Below are positions 23,201 to 34,539 of a DNA stretch of 64,000 nt, one piece after another. Location: contig CM057225.1 in NCBI GenBank assembly GCA_029891385.1, positions 75,417,887 through 75,481,886 of the forward strand, in the 5' to 3' direction. This DNA is from Erythroxylum novogranatense. Taxonomy: Eukaryota > Streptophyta > Magnoliopsida > Malpighiales > Erythroxylaceae. The position numbers were made by a program, and so were the translations under genes. Positions within the stretch are counted from its first letter, which is position 1; each line of letters starts with the position of its first letter. Below the pieces are notes generated by a model. It searched no databases and had not been told where the DNA came from. It was given only the letters and a program-made list of their open reading frames with translations.

Positions 23201-25378
23201 CCCTAATTCACTTCCAGAAAAATAGTAATTAACATACATCACCCTTGATGTGGAGGCTGTTGATAACTATACGAGCAGTTCCCTTAAATGGTTTGGCTAG
23301 CTTAGCCAGCAACATAATGCTCATGTCACTTGTGTCCCAATCAAAACCCAGACGCATAATTTGCTGCCAAACAAATAAGAATGCTTCATCAAATTACTTG
23401 ATATGTAAATACTGGAGTAGAATGATAGAAATGATACCATAACTTATAACTTTAAGTGATGTTTATGTGCATCTCTTTATCCATTAAGGGCCAACCTTTG
23501 TGCAACTGTGGAATTATTTCACGCTAAAACAATAAAAGAGTGAATTGAAAACTGCAGAATAATTGGCTTCAGATTGTTACATAGAAAATTAATGCAAAGC
23601 AATCCTAATGGATGCATACAGAAACTATTGCATAAGAAGACTCTAAAAGTTCACTTGCAAAATTTGGAACAGTGACGCTGGAAACCATACCTGATCACCT
23701 AAAGTTGACCAGCTAGTCCCTTGTAACCCCAGGCTAGGTGGGCAAGAACCTAGTGAAAACTCCAGCAGTTCAACTTTTTCCTAAAAAGTGTAAAATTTCA
23801 TCAGTAAACAATAACGTTATTGCTGAACATCACAACAATTTTTGTCACTCAATCTATTAAAAACAAGAATTGAATCACTTACTATAAGCTTTGACTTGTT
23901 CTGCCTCAAACGTTTCTGCAGTAGAAGTTTAAACTCATAAGCAATTAAACAGCAGAATATGCAGTGAGGATTGTTCTGACTTATGAGAGAGAGTTGTAAC
24001 TGTTAATCACTTTATTGTGCAATAGTAAGCACATGCAAATAGACCGTTTGATATCAACAAAATATGACCATTCCCAAGATTTTATGTTGTTGTAACCATT
24101 TTTTTCCTAGAATTGTCATACTTCTTATCCCACTTTCAAATACTAAAGCAAAATTGCAGGATAAATAAGATTACAGAGGGTTATGGTAAGTGGTTAGTGA
24201 GAATTTGAATACAACTTCACCCAAGAAAAAAGAAAAGAAGAAGAAAAAAGTGCCGTCAGCTGAATATTCTATTACTTTACGTGCTAGCATGGCCTCTTTG
24301 TCAACAATAAGTTGCAAAAAACTAAGGAAAAAAAGATGAAGATTGCAGAAAACAATTCGATCACATAAGGAGAACACACAAGCAATGAGCAGAAGATAGA
24401 TATTGGTTCTGCAGTTATATTCCACAAGTTAATCAACATGGCCTGAATCTAACCTCAACCATTGATGAGAACCTTTTTGAAAATTTTGGGTTAAAATAGT
24501 TGAGCCAAACTTCCAGAAATAGCTTGTTCAACCACTCACAATGCTCCACTGGCGTTATAGGCTGTACAATGGCGCGAAATGATCAAAAAGTTTCCACATT
24601 ATACAGCAGAAATTGAGGCAGTCCGCAGGAAATAAGAAGAAACAATAGGTACCGAGGTGCTCAACACTACTCGCTTCCATTTTTTGTTCAAGTCTTCGAC
24701 AAGTATCTGACGTTGATAACTGTAGTACTGCAAAGTAAAGTCCGGTTTCGTAAGATTTCCATCCACCATCATTTAAATCCTCAAAAGTCCCTAATCAAAC
24801 CACACGACCACAACACATACAGCTCAAAGAAGCACGATTCTGGCATACAGTAAACAAACAATTCACTGCTACGAGAAGAAGAAAGAAAACAAAAATCCAC
24901 GAGCTTTATGAAGAAAACAGTAAGAATTTGAAAGATTTCATGCCGCCTCTACGTAACAAAACAAAGACAGTTATGGATAAAAAAAATGATACGGAACAAC
25001 AATCGAACTCCCCGAATTTCCCTCTCAATGAGAAAGTTATTAAACAACCTAGACACAAAAGATCAACGCAGTATGATTTGGAGCAACCAAACAAAATTCA
25101 GCCGAACAGCAGGAATCATTCCAAGATCCATTCGAACAGAGGCTATCAAAAGCAGAGAGAGAAACATAGACGATTTTGTAACTTGCCTGAACAGTGGCCC
25201 AAACAGCGACAACAAGAGGAACCCAGTTGGAGAAAGTGAAAAGCCATCTCTCAATGCACCAAACGACGAAAACCAAAGGGATTAAGAAAGGAAGAAAAGG
25301 CTTTTCAGCAAGGAGTTGATTAGAGAATTTCAAAGCCTCTTCAACTTTAAGAAGAGCTTTCCTTCTTATCCTCAACAT
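17275..25378 (-). CDS. NTMC2T3: SMP and triple-C2 domain protein, NTMC2T3 / At3g18370-like, 14 exons, intact
   Basis: Predicted to bind and move lipids at membrane contact sites. Exons: 25378-25187, 24727-24653, 24561-24454, 23915-23883, 23780-23691, 23363-23238, 22441-22298, 21927-21514, 20624-20490, 19889-19671, 19560-19288, 18910-18773, 18318-18016, 17511-17275. Each exon is a multiple of three, giving 828 residues with no internal stop; I recall the Arabidopsis relative as about 815. Two hydrophobic segments (about 26-43, 49-63) form a membrane anchor. The SMP domain covers about 90-270 (EHCEWLNKL, LEGRAILYSF, GSGGSQSLPATELPG). C2 domains lie at about 285-400, 480-595 and 612-730 (two with DPYVK). 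A coiled coil covers about 755-815. Loop 3 of the last two C2s lacks part of the usual Asp set, so calcium binding may be weak. The start is the first ATG after an in-frame stop. The family call is strong; the symbol is by resemblance only. Confidence 0.93.
24728..25186 (-). other. GC-AG intron 1 of the C2-domain gene
   Basis: Exon 1 ends ACTGTTCAG and the intron begins GCAAGT, the strong consensus typical of GC donors. The acceptor is TTTGCAG before TACTACAGTTATC. Using this site joins the frames exactly (ATVQ to YYSYQRQ), in agreement with the family, and no GT donor nearby does so. The other twelve introns have GT-AG ends. Confidence 0.85.
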
Positions 25379-25400
25379 TTTTCTAAGCCAAAGAAAAGAA

Positions 25401-25667
25401 TCACCTTTTGCTTCCCTTACCCATGTACACCATTAAAATCGTCGAAAAAGAATTCACGATCCTTGTTAAACTCTCCAGAAAGGAAGTACAGGCCAAAATG
25501 GGAACTGCCCAAGTGAAAAGATGGTGGGAAGATAAGATGTTTATTGTTGGAGGAGGACTTGAAAAGGTTGGAGAGACCGCCAGCAAGTCTCCCATTGGAG
25601 ACGAAAAGTCGTTGGAGTCAGCAAGCTCGTTTAATTGCGCATTTATTACTCCTTTTATTTTAGACAA
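25401..25667 (-). other. Possible upstream ORF of 88 codons
   Basis: An open frame of 88 codons ends 22 bases before the start codon of the C2-domain gene, in a different frame. It resembles no family I recognise and may lie in the 5' leader. An overlapping frame of the same length on the plus strand (25408-25674) looks like chance. If the leader really covers it, such a uORF would reduce translation of the main frame. Confidence 0.3.
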
Positions 25668-26241
25668 AAAATGAAGGATGAGCTTAATAAGGGGGGGAAA
25701 ATCCTAATGGCATGTCTTAGTTGACTAATGAATGTCTGAATTCCAACTTACTAGCTGTATTGTATATTGATGGGAACAGCCAAGCCATTGTTCCATGAAA
25801 GAATCTTCAAAAGCAAAAGTTTACTTATCAATATGTTAATGAACCTTTTGTATTATTTATTCTCCTTCCGAGGTGCGTGTTGCTAAGAAGTTTGTTTTAA
25901 ACAAGACTTGACATTTGATTTTTGACTTTCTAGAACCACATCGAATTGAATATTATGATGATGCAATAGTTGTAATTGAAGGCAGCTTTTTTAGATTTTC
26001 CCCAACTGAACTGAATTGTAGATCTATAAATACTTGAAAGTTGAAAGGGGAAAGGGGACCATGTTGTTGATGGCTTTGGGGTTTAACTTCCACGAGGATA
26101 TGGCAGATAAACAGAATTAAAAAGCAGAGCCATGCATTTCTGCAAATGATTACCAGATGAGCGGCCCATGACTTGGTAGGTGTTTTTACGAATGAAAATA
26201 AACACCCCTTTTTTAACTTTCTACAAAATAGGCATAGGTTC
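25668..26241. other. Intergenic region upstream of the C2-domain gene
   Basis: It holds no recognisable coding or repeat sequence. It lies between the gene and the LINE, so it should contain the proximal promoter; no TATA box could be chosen with confidence. Confidence 0.4.
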
Positions 26242-26254
26242 AATTTGAAGTACC

Positions 26255-26272
26255 TTTTTTTTTTTTTTTTTT
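26255..26272 (-). other. Poly(A) tail of the LINE
   Basis: Eighteen uninterrupted T on the plus strand, at the 3' end of the minus-strand LINE and next to one copy of the target duplication. Confidence 0.8.
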
Positions 26273-26467
26273 GCATAAAAGGGAAAGTAACAACTACATA
26301 ATAAGTCGTGGGAAGCTAATCCTGATGATATCCTCGAGGAGGATCAAGAGACACCCTAAAGGCGCAGTTACAAAAGTAGTGATCTCAAGATTAAAATGAA
26401 CAGCAAAATTCGCTAACCAATCGGCGCTCATGATGCCTTCCCTGTATGTGTGTCGGGGGAAGACTGT

Positions 26468-26800
26468 CTAGTTGCGATTGAACAGTTCGTTGATGTCAAA
26501 GATGAGTGGATTGGTCGAGTGAGTACGGGAGGCGGGGTCTAAAAAAGAGCTCAGCGCCACCTGAGAGTCAATTTCAAGGACCACCCGACGGTAACCCAGG
26601 CCCCAAGCGAGATGCAGGCCAGAGAAGACACCCCATAGCTCGACAGTGAAAGAAGAACACCAGCCCAGGTTCTGGATAAAGCCTCCAAACCAGGCCCTGG
26701 TGTTGTCGTGGAGTAGTCCACCGGCAAAGGCCATGTAGGGGCCGGTTTTGCTCATCCCGTCCGTGTTGAGTTTCACCTACCCCTGGATTGGTTTAGTCCA
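26468..26800 (-). pseudogene. LINE C-terminal RNase H domain
   Basis: The open segment reads VKLNTDGMSK (first Asp), GGLLHDNTRAWFGGF, FTVELWGVFSGL (Glu) and VVLEIDSQVALS (second Asp). This is the plant LINE-type RNase H found at the end of ORF2. The final catalytic Asp region is lost or shifted: the frame ends at ELFNRN. Confidence 0.82.
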
Positions 26801-27082
26801 TCCTATGTACTGTTCTTGTCAAGGTTGACAACCTGAAATTGTGCGAGCTTGCCAGACCAAAGTTGTAGAAATCTGCTGGACATATTGGAAGATGCAATGG
26901 ACTGGAGATGTTGGCCAAGTGAACTGTGAGTCAAAAATGGCCAGATTCCTTCAAGACCATAAAAACTAACAAGCAGTCCCGAAGATAATGGACCAGTCAA
27001 AGCCACAAATCTGCTGGTGTCGCTAAAGATTCATGAAAAGCCAATTTGGAGCCCTGGTGGTGAAGAAAGTAGGAGGGAGGGC

Positions 27083-27373
27083 TTAGCGCAGGAAGGCGAG
27101 CCACACACATCGTGCACGGGGGCAATCTCGCATAATATGAAGAGAGGATTCTTCTGTCGTACAGTGTAGACGGTCCACAATCAGGGTGAGGCATCTACAT
27201 CTCCGTTGTTGATTGGTGAGTAGTCTGTCTTGAGCGAGGAGCCAGAGGAAGGATCGAATATGTGGTGGATCGGCCCATCGCCAAATAGGCATCCATTGAT
27301 CACTAGTAGTTTGTGTGTCGTGCTCCATCAGTAAGGAGTAGGCCGCGACGGTAGAAAATTGGCCCATTCCCAA
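27083..27373 (-). pseudogene. LINE zinc-finger region after the reverse transcriptase
   Basis: The segment reads WRWADPPHIRSFLWLLAQDRLLT, RRCRCLTLIVDRLHCTTEESSLHIMRDCPRARCVW. The Cys/His spacing C..C...ESSLHI..DC...R.VW is the reverse-transcriptase-associated zinc-binding region of plant L1-type LINEs. It lies in the correct order between RT and RNase H. Confidence 0.8.
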
Positions 27374-28299
27374 TCAGCCCCAAATCAGCTTGTCAGGCCC
27401 AGAGTGAAGCTGAGGCGGGAGAATACCTGCAATAAGCATACAAATAGCATGAGGAAGTAAGAACTGAAATTCATGCCATAACCAGTTACCTGAGCTGTCG
27501 GCATAACACTAAACACAGCAACAAAGCTCGGAGGGGATGATGGGGCTAAGAGTATGCGTGAGAAGGGGCCCTAGGTCCTCCACCCAGGGATCCAACCAAA
27601 AGCGGGCCTAAGAGCCATCATAGATCACCCATTTCATGCCGCGAGTGACGTGGGGTCATATAGCTTGAATGCTCCTCCGGGTCATAGACCCGTCGGACGC
27701 CTCAAGGGATGTGGGCAGGTTGTGAACATCCAGCTTGTATTTAGTAGTCAAAATTTTGATACATAATGCGTTAGGCTGCGAGAGAAGGGCCCACCCAAGC
27801 TTGATTAACAACACATCGTTCGATTCGCGAAGTTTGCGAATGCCCAGGGCCCCCAGTTCCTTAAGTTGACAGACTTGATCCCATTGAACAAGGTGAGGTT
27901 TTTAGGCACCCGGGGAAGAAACTGTTGGACTACGAACTTTTCTTGAAATTTTGAAGTATAAATTGACATTAGATGAGGAATTTGTGGTGAATTATTCATG
28001 TGCAAATAAAAACACAATTCAAGAATGTGAATTGTTATATGAGATTAAGATAGGTAAAATATGCTTTTGTTATTGATGTTTATGATTAATTATGGCTTTA
28101 AATGGTGTTTTGAGTTTAAATGGAATTGATAGTGAATGAATTGCTTTAAATGGGAGTGAAAAACAAGAAACGAATAATGAAAGTGCTAGATTTTGGAGAA
28201 TTGAAAATCTGAAATTTTGAGGATGAATAGTAGCAGAAAATGACAATTTGAATGTGGAATCTTTGTGAATATTTCTGGCTCGATCTAGGTAGAATTGGA

Positions 28300-29300
28300 T
28301 CAAATGATCTTCATGAAAGTTGTAGCTTCTGTTGATAGCTTTCTATCTCCATAAAATATGATATTTTTGATATCGGGATTGAAAGTTATGACCATTCGAA
28401 TTTAAGTATATTTTGCTTTGTGTTTGGAAAAGGCTCATAGAGTAAGTTTATGTGTACTATGTTTTGAGGGAAATTCTGGACTGATGTAGTTTGAATTGGG
28501 TTAAGTGGTCTACATGAAAGTTATAGAGAAATTTCATAGCTTTACAATGATGTATAATATGTTATTTTTTATTGTGGAAATTGAAAGATGTGAAATTGTG
28601 AAGTTTGGATGTAGTATAGGATGACAAAATTCTGGCAGAAACTTTGATTGAAAAATTGACTTAGCTAAAGGTTGAAATTGCTTTGAAGTTCTTCATGGAA
28701 GTTTTAGATCATGTTCTGATCTTTCCATTGGTGTAAAGTATGGAAATTTTTGGCTATGAAATAGGAAGTTATGATTTTTCCAAGTTTCTGTTACTGTTTG
28801 GCATGATCATTAGTGGACAGAAACTTTGAAGGGGTTTTTGACTCCTTTAGGGGCCAAATTGATTTTTCTATCCTTCATGACAGTTGTAGGTTGCTTTTTG
28901 ATCTTTCCATTGATATAAAGTATGACATTTTTGGACCTTGGAGTTGAAAGATAGAAATTTTAGAAGTTGTATTACTGTTTAGGGTAATCCGACCCTAGCC
29001 CGTTCTTTTATTTCTAACTTTTCCGTCCAACATCCGATTGATTTGATTTTTGAAGCATTGGATTCCTAAGACACTCCTCTACCTCTCCATGAAAAATTTG
29101 GATTTTGAGATTAATCTGAAAAAGATTGATTGAATCAAAGTGAGAGGATTGATTAAAGAGTTTGAGTTGGACATTTTTCTGAACATGCTTAGGTATTTTG
29201 GTGATATCTTGATTTGTAGAGATCCAATTAAGTTGATTTTTGTTTCTAAATAAACTAGAGACATGGATCTACAATTTATCTAAAGGAACCGAATTTCAAT
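28300..29300 (+). repeat. Degenerate units of about 190 bp in LTR-2
   Basis: A loose motif (CATGAAAGTTGTAG, then AGCTTTC, CCATTGATATAAAGTATG, and GAAAGTTATGA) recurs at 28317, 28519, 28702 and 28891, with weaker copies near 29085 and 29263. Steps are 202, 183, 189, about 194 and about 180 bp. Related units occur in LTR-1 (9029, 9212, 9611), the Ty3 LTR (4387, 4951, 5131) and, inverted, LTR-3 (56570-56940). Confidence 0.7.
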
Positions 29301-29844
29301 TCAGTCCCTAATATTTTCAATCTCTGAATTGAAGTATTAAAGTTATAAGAATATATAAGGGCAAATTGGGCATGACACTTAAGATTATAAGACTTAAGGC
29401 TTAAAGGAAGGGGCAAAATGGACATTGCACACTCATTAAGGGTATAGAAAGAAGAAGAAATGGTTGTTTTGTTTGAAAATGAAGAAGAGATTCGTGATTG
29501 AGGGAGAAGAAGAAGAGGAAAATTAGGGTTTTAGAGATTTTGAAGATTTTGAAGACTTTGAGGCTAAAGCAAGTAAGTATAAGTTTATTTTCATCTTGTT
29601 TTGGTTAGATGAAACCCCAAATATAGCTTAACATGTGCGTAAAGTGTTATTGAATGTTATATTGCAAGTGTTCTCTTTTAGGGTTAGTGATCCAAGATAG
29701 ATTTTGATGTTTTGTTAATGATATTGGTTTGAAATTAGCTTAGAAATGAAGTAGAAGAGATGTTTTAATTTTAAGATAGGTTATATTTGAAAGATGGGAA
29801 GTGTATGGGTGATGAATTTAAAAAAAAAATCTTCGGAATGAATT

Positions 29845-29942
29845 TATGGGAACGTTCACCGCGGCGAACTGCTGGCCTCGCCGCGGCGCATACCACCAAA
29901 TTCGTCGCGGCGAGCTTCTTCACGCAGCAGCGAGGACCCATT
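29845..29942 (+). repeat. CG-rich motif array, CCGCGG type, in LTR-2
   Basis: Three main copies of TTCACCGCGGCGAA, CTCGCCGCGGCGCA and TTCGTCGCGGCGAG at steps of about 25-27 bp. Each has a CG-centred palindromic core. The array is followed by GGTATAACTTTTGTCGTAGG. The motif is shared with LTR-A but not with LTR-1, LTR-3 or the Ty3 LTR. Confidence 0.85.
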
Positions 29943-31444
29943 TTTCTACACAAACATGCTTTGGTATTTTGGGTATAACTTTTGTCGTAGGTGTCCAAAT
30001 GAGATAATTTTTGATTCTTTGCAAACTAGAGACATAGAGATACAATTTTTGTGAAGAAATAAAATTTAAATTCAGTCTTTAAAGATCTAAAATTTTGGAT
30101 GGAAGTTGAGTATAGATTATAGTGTCAGCATAAGGTTAGTCCCAACATGTTTGAGGTATAACTTCCATGTTTCTAAACCAAATTGAATGATTTTGGAGTC
30201 ATTAGAAACTTAAGACAATAGGGAACAATTTTCTAGAAGAGAATATTACCAGATTTTGTCATTTACTTAATCATAATGATCATGGAAAATTGACCCGAAT
30301 GTTTGGATTTTTAGAAGAGTTTGAGTTTTTAGAATTTATCTTAGTGAATATGCAATATATGGGTCCTCAAATTGTATTCCTATTGAATGGAAATTTTGTA
30401 TTTGAAAAAGGAAATCAAGGAAAGCAAGAGGATCAAGACGAGAGACATCTTTTAAGCATGTATCCAAGCAAGGAATTCAGGTGGGTACATGTTTATAATT
30501 TAAATAAGCTACTACTGTTTTCTTTAAATCAAAGAAGTTTTCTGATTTCAATTGCATCATAAATGATGCATTATTGTTTATGAATGACTTGTGAAACATA
30601 CTATATGTTGTTATATGATTTGAGTGATATTTTGAAAAAGATGCATGTTATGAAATCATGTTTTCAAGAATGGTTTTCAAGATATACATCAAGTATATGA
30701 TAAGCAAGTTTTAGAGAAAAGTGCCATTTTGGGCAACAATTTACAAGATTTTGAAAGCTATGTGTTAAGTGGGTTTGTGGTAGTCCCTCAAGAACCGTCA
30801 CGTGCACGTTGACCTAAGAATAGGCTTCTCCCGCCTGGCCGCTAGTGGCACGGAGCTCCTTCAAGGACTCCCTCAAGAAATTACGACTACACAGGACCAT
30901 TTCGATGGAAATGTATAGTGCGTCATGAATTTGGACTTACTCAAACCATTCTGATGTATTTATGTGCTCATGTTATGTTTGATCAAGTTTGATGCATTCA
31001 TGATTTGCAACTTATGGATTTTGGCTGAAAGCCTAGAAAACATGCATTTTATAAACTCAATGAAAGTTTTCTAAGACAAGTGAACTGTTTTCAAGGTTTT
31101 TGCTTATCTTTTATTATAAACGTGTTATCCACGAGCTGTAAAACTCACCCCCTTTCATCCATATCTCCAGGTATCAAGAGGGAGATCGGATGAAAGAAAG
31201 TTTAGACGTCCGTTCGTTATGTATATGATTTGGCTTTTAAGTTAATTTGTTGTAAGATTCAGATCTTAGACATGTTGAAAATTTTGGGATTTTTGTATCT
31301 TGTGCATTTTGGATTTTGATATTGATGTTATAACATGGCTTGGAATGCCATTAAGATTTTGTAAGCATGTATTTCTTTGATGTAAATGAATTATGGAATT
31401 GTGTATAGAATCGAATTGCAAATGTGATTTGGATATGGATAAAT

Positions 31445-31590
31445 GTGTTTGTTTGTGTTGAGATTCCGGATAGGAGGTCTGATGATACTGATGTCTGAGA
31501 ATTATTGAAGTGTTATAAGTATATAAATGTGTTTGTTTGTGTTAGGATTCCGGACAGGAGGTCCGATGAATTGTGTTGCTGGAATTGAAA
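31445..31590 (+). repeat. Tandem duplication with a TTCCGGA..GGAGGTC motif in LTR-2
   Basis: Two copies of GTGTTTGTTTGTGTT followed by GATTCCGGA(T/C)AGGAGGTC(T/C)GATGA start 84 bp apart (31445 and 31529). LTR-1 has a single copy at about 12260-12297. Confidence 0.75.
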
Positions 31591-32053
31591 TATTGAAGTG
31601 CTTTTTGTTTGACTTGATTGTGTATAAATCATGTGTGAGATTTTACGGAAAGGAAAAATAAGACTTGTACAAACGATGGGATATGATTGTATAAGAAGAA
31701 TTTATATGAATTGAGATTTGATTGAGGATGAATTTCTAAATGAGAAATTGTTTTGCTTTGTATGAGATTGAATAAAGAAGAAGAAAAAAAATTTATGTCA
31801 ATTTTGGATTGGTTTAGACTGGTTATCTTATGGTTTCTAACGCGATGTTTTCCAAATATTTGTTTTCGGATTTCGGAGTTAAGGTTTTGTTCTTCAGCGA
31901 TATGTTTGCTTTGATTCCGAGCCAATTCGTTTCGCTTTTGATTTCTTTCGCTTTCACCAAGTATAAGTTTGCTCACGTTTTGTACATGTGTTCGATTTAT
32001 GATTCTATTTTTTCGGTTGGGGTCCGATTCCGAAATCGGGTCCCAACAGAAAC

Positions 32054-33412
32054 CCATTGGAAGTTGCGTATCATATATTCCAGGTTGTCACAGAGGCGAC
32101 GAGGGAGGCAAACAGTCTGCATAGTGTAGGTGGGGAGAGCAAAGAGGACCAATTTAATGAGAATGGTAGGGCTAGCGAAGGATAACAGATGTTCTGACCA
32201 GCCCGAGAGGCGCTGTTGGATTCTATCAAGGAGATGCTGGTAAGTGTTTTTGTGAACGCGATCATGAAGCAAAGGAACTCCAAGGTAACGCCCTAAGTCT
32301 GTGGTCAGCTTAAAACCCAACACGCGGCTCAACTGGTATGCTATGGAAAGGGGAATATTTTTGGAGTAGTAGCAGCGTGACTTGGCTTGGCTAACCTTTT
32401 TTCCTGAAGCATTGCAGAACGAAGATAAAATGCCCCGAATGACCTGAGCTTGTTCGGTAGTGGCTTTCGCGAATAAAATGAGGTCATCGGTAAAAAACAG
32501 ATGAGAGATGGGGGGACCATTTTTGTTAAGTTGAATTGGTTGCCAGCAACCTTGGCTCACTATGTGAGAGATGAGGTGGCCCAGTCTTTCCATGCAGAGG
32601 ACGAAGAGATAGGTAGAAAGGGGGTCTCTTTGACGAATACCCCAGGAAGGGTGGAATGTCTCGCTTAGCTCGCCTTCCCAGTTAACTTGCATGGAGACGG
32701 AAGAAACACACTTCATGATAAGAGAGATGAAAGACTCAGGTAGTCCAATATCAATCAGAGTTTTTTGGAGGAAGTCCCAAGAGAGTCGATCATAAGCTTT
32801 TTCGAGATCAACCTTGATGGCAATGAAACCCTTCTTCCCTGATTTTTTGCTCATCGTATGAATAATTTCCTGGGCAATGATGATGTTGTCAGTAATGGAT
32901 CGACCCGGAACAAAATTGCATTAATTTAGGCTAACCAGGTTGTCAAGAAACGGTTTCAATCTGTGAATGAGGATCTTGGTGAGGCTTTTATAAATGACAG
33001 AGCACAACGCAATAAGCCGAAATTGAGTGATAGACATAGGGGAGGGTTGTTTGGGGATCAGGACCAGGATGGTGCGGTTTAAATCGTTCTCCCAAACTTC
33101 ATGCCTAAAATTTTTTTGGATCGAATGGACCAGGGAGGGCCCTAAAGTGTCCCATTGGGATTGAAAGAATAAAGTTGTAAAACCGTCAAACCTTGGGGCC
33201 TTGTTGGGGGCCATGGAGAAGAAGGCCATCTGGACCTCATCAGGAAGGATAAGACATTCCAGGTCCAAAGTAGCCCGATGAGGGAGGGGGAAAACCCCCG
33301 CGGAGGAGCGGGTGAACAGGGAAAGAAGTCTCGACAGTGCAAAGGGTTTCCAAGAAGCCTTTGTCAAGGGCTCGAATGGCCGTTGGATCGGAACATGGAA
33401 TCCCGGAGGCAT
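32054..33412 (-). pseudogene. LINE reverse transcriptase domain
   Basis: Two open frames (33412-32921 and 32854 down to the LTR-2 junction) are separated by one stop where Gln is expected. Landmarks in order: MAPNKAPRFDGFT, LVLIPKQ, FRLIALC, then VPGRSITDNIIIAQE across the gap, FIAIKVDLEKAYDRL (first catalytic Asp), GIRQRDPLSTYLFVL, and HLFFTDDLILFAK. The last is normally FADD; Ala is replaced by Thr beside the catalytic Asp pair. GRYLGVPLL and SFASPTILIK follow. Well kept, but disabled by the stop and by LTR-2. Confidence 0.9.
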
Positions 33413-33539
33413 CAGTTAAGGAGTCAAAGTAAAGCTTTCGTCTTTTGGTGGTAGTGATGGCAGATAATATTTGGTGTTCTTGTCGCCTTGACTAAGCCAT
33501 TAGCATCTAGATTGTTGGTGCCAGTATAACTCCTCTTGT

Positions 33540-34500
33540 AAGAGGACCTATTCTAGCTCATTTCGTAGGTGAGTTTCCAACTCTTGCAAGGAATCAAAGT
33601 GCTGGGTATCAAGGGAACGCTAGATTCCCGAGAGCTGAGCTAGGAGGTGTTTTTTGCATAGGAAAATGTTACCAAAAGTCGAGGAATTCTAATGCTGTAA
33701 GTGGTCACTCAAATGTTGGATCGCCCCACCCAAAGTGTGCCTCTGGGGTTGCCAATGGTCGGCCACAAGTCGAGTGAAGCCTTCGTGAGTCAACCAAGCA
33801 GATTGAAAGCGGAAAGGGCGAGCTGATTGAGTCGGTCGGTGCGATGGAAGGAAGGTAACTAACAGAGGGCAATGATCTGATTTAAGGAAAGGAAGGTGAG
33901 TAACTTTCGTGGACAAAAACGAGGTGATCGAAGAAGAAGAACAAAAGACACGATCTAATCTAGCGAGGAGATGGCCGCGGTGCCACGTAAATCAAGGACT
34001 AGTAAAGTCAGGGTCCTGAAGATGACAACATTGGATACAATCACGGAATTGGTTATTAATAAACGGAGGGTTGCGGGTGCCCCCTCGTTTTTCGGCCCAT
34101 TCCAGCTTGGCATTAAAATCTCCCCCAACAAGCCAAGGTAAAGTTGTGACACGGGAAATATTCCGAAGGTGCTGCCAAAGGAAGAGTTGTAGAGAATAGG
34201 TGGGGCTAGCATAGATGGCTATGAAGTTGAAAGAAATATGTCGCCAATCAAGTCTCAAATGGATGAATTGACGATGGGTGAGGAGAATATGAACGGTGAT
34301 GTCGAATTTCTATACGAACCAAATGCCGCCTGAAAATCCGTTGGCTTCCACCCGATAGGAATTCGGGAAAGGAAGAGAGCAGATCACCTTATGTCCCCCT
34401 GTCACCACTAACTTTCGTGGTCTACATGGCATTGAAGAGAGTTGGATTTTGAATAATAAGATCAGAATGGGTGGGAATTAGAACAATAGTGTGTTGGGTT
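33540..34500 (-). pseudogene. LINE endonuclease domain
   Basis: An AP-type endonuclease, spread over several frames: NGFSGGIW near 34325-34348, IAIYASPTYS (34224-34195), LPWLVGGDFNAKLEW (34140-34096), then a stop, LARLDRVF (33961-33938) and LKSDHCPLLV (33891-33862). The last holds the SDH motif of the active site. Several stops mark decay. Confidence 0.85.
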
Positions 34501-34539
34501 GAAATTTGGGGTATGAGGGGAGGCCGTGGACGTGGGTCA

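Larger units (their letters stand above)
27923..32048 (+). mobile_element. Solo LTR-2 (4.1 kb) inside the LINE
   Basis: It starts TGTTGGACTACG and ends GGGTCCCAACA. GAAAC flanks it exactly (27918-27922 and 32049-32053), so its borders are certain. It cuts the LINE ORF2 just after the RT domain (IRNFQWV). Its inside is, in order: GTTGTAG-type units at 28317, 28519, 28702 and 28891; CCGTCCAACATCCGATTG (29024-29041); a GGGCAAATTGGGCATG promoter-like block (29369-29384); a CCGCGG array (29845-29942); ATAACTTTTGTCGTAG (29974-29989); a G-box block (30799); and GTTATCCACGAGCT (31124-31137). No internal region and no coding domain are present. Confidence 0.92.

Noticed and set aside
25408..25674. Plus-strand open frame of 88 codons before the C2-domain gene
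   Set aside because: It mirrors the minus-strand frame, has no recognisable domain, and lies in the gene's promoter or leader on the wrong strand.
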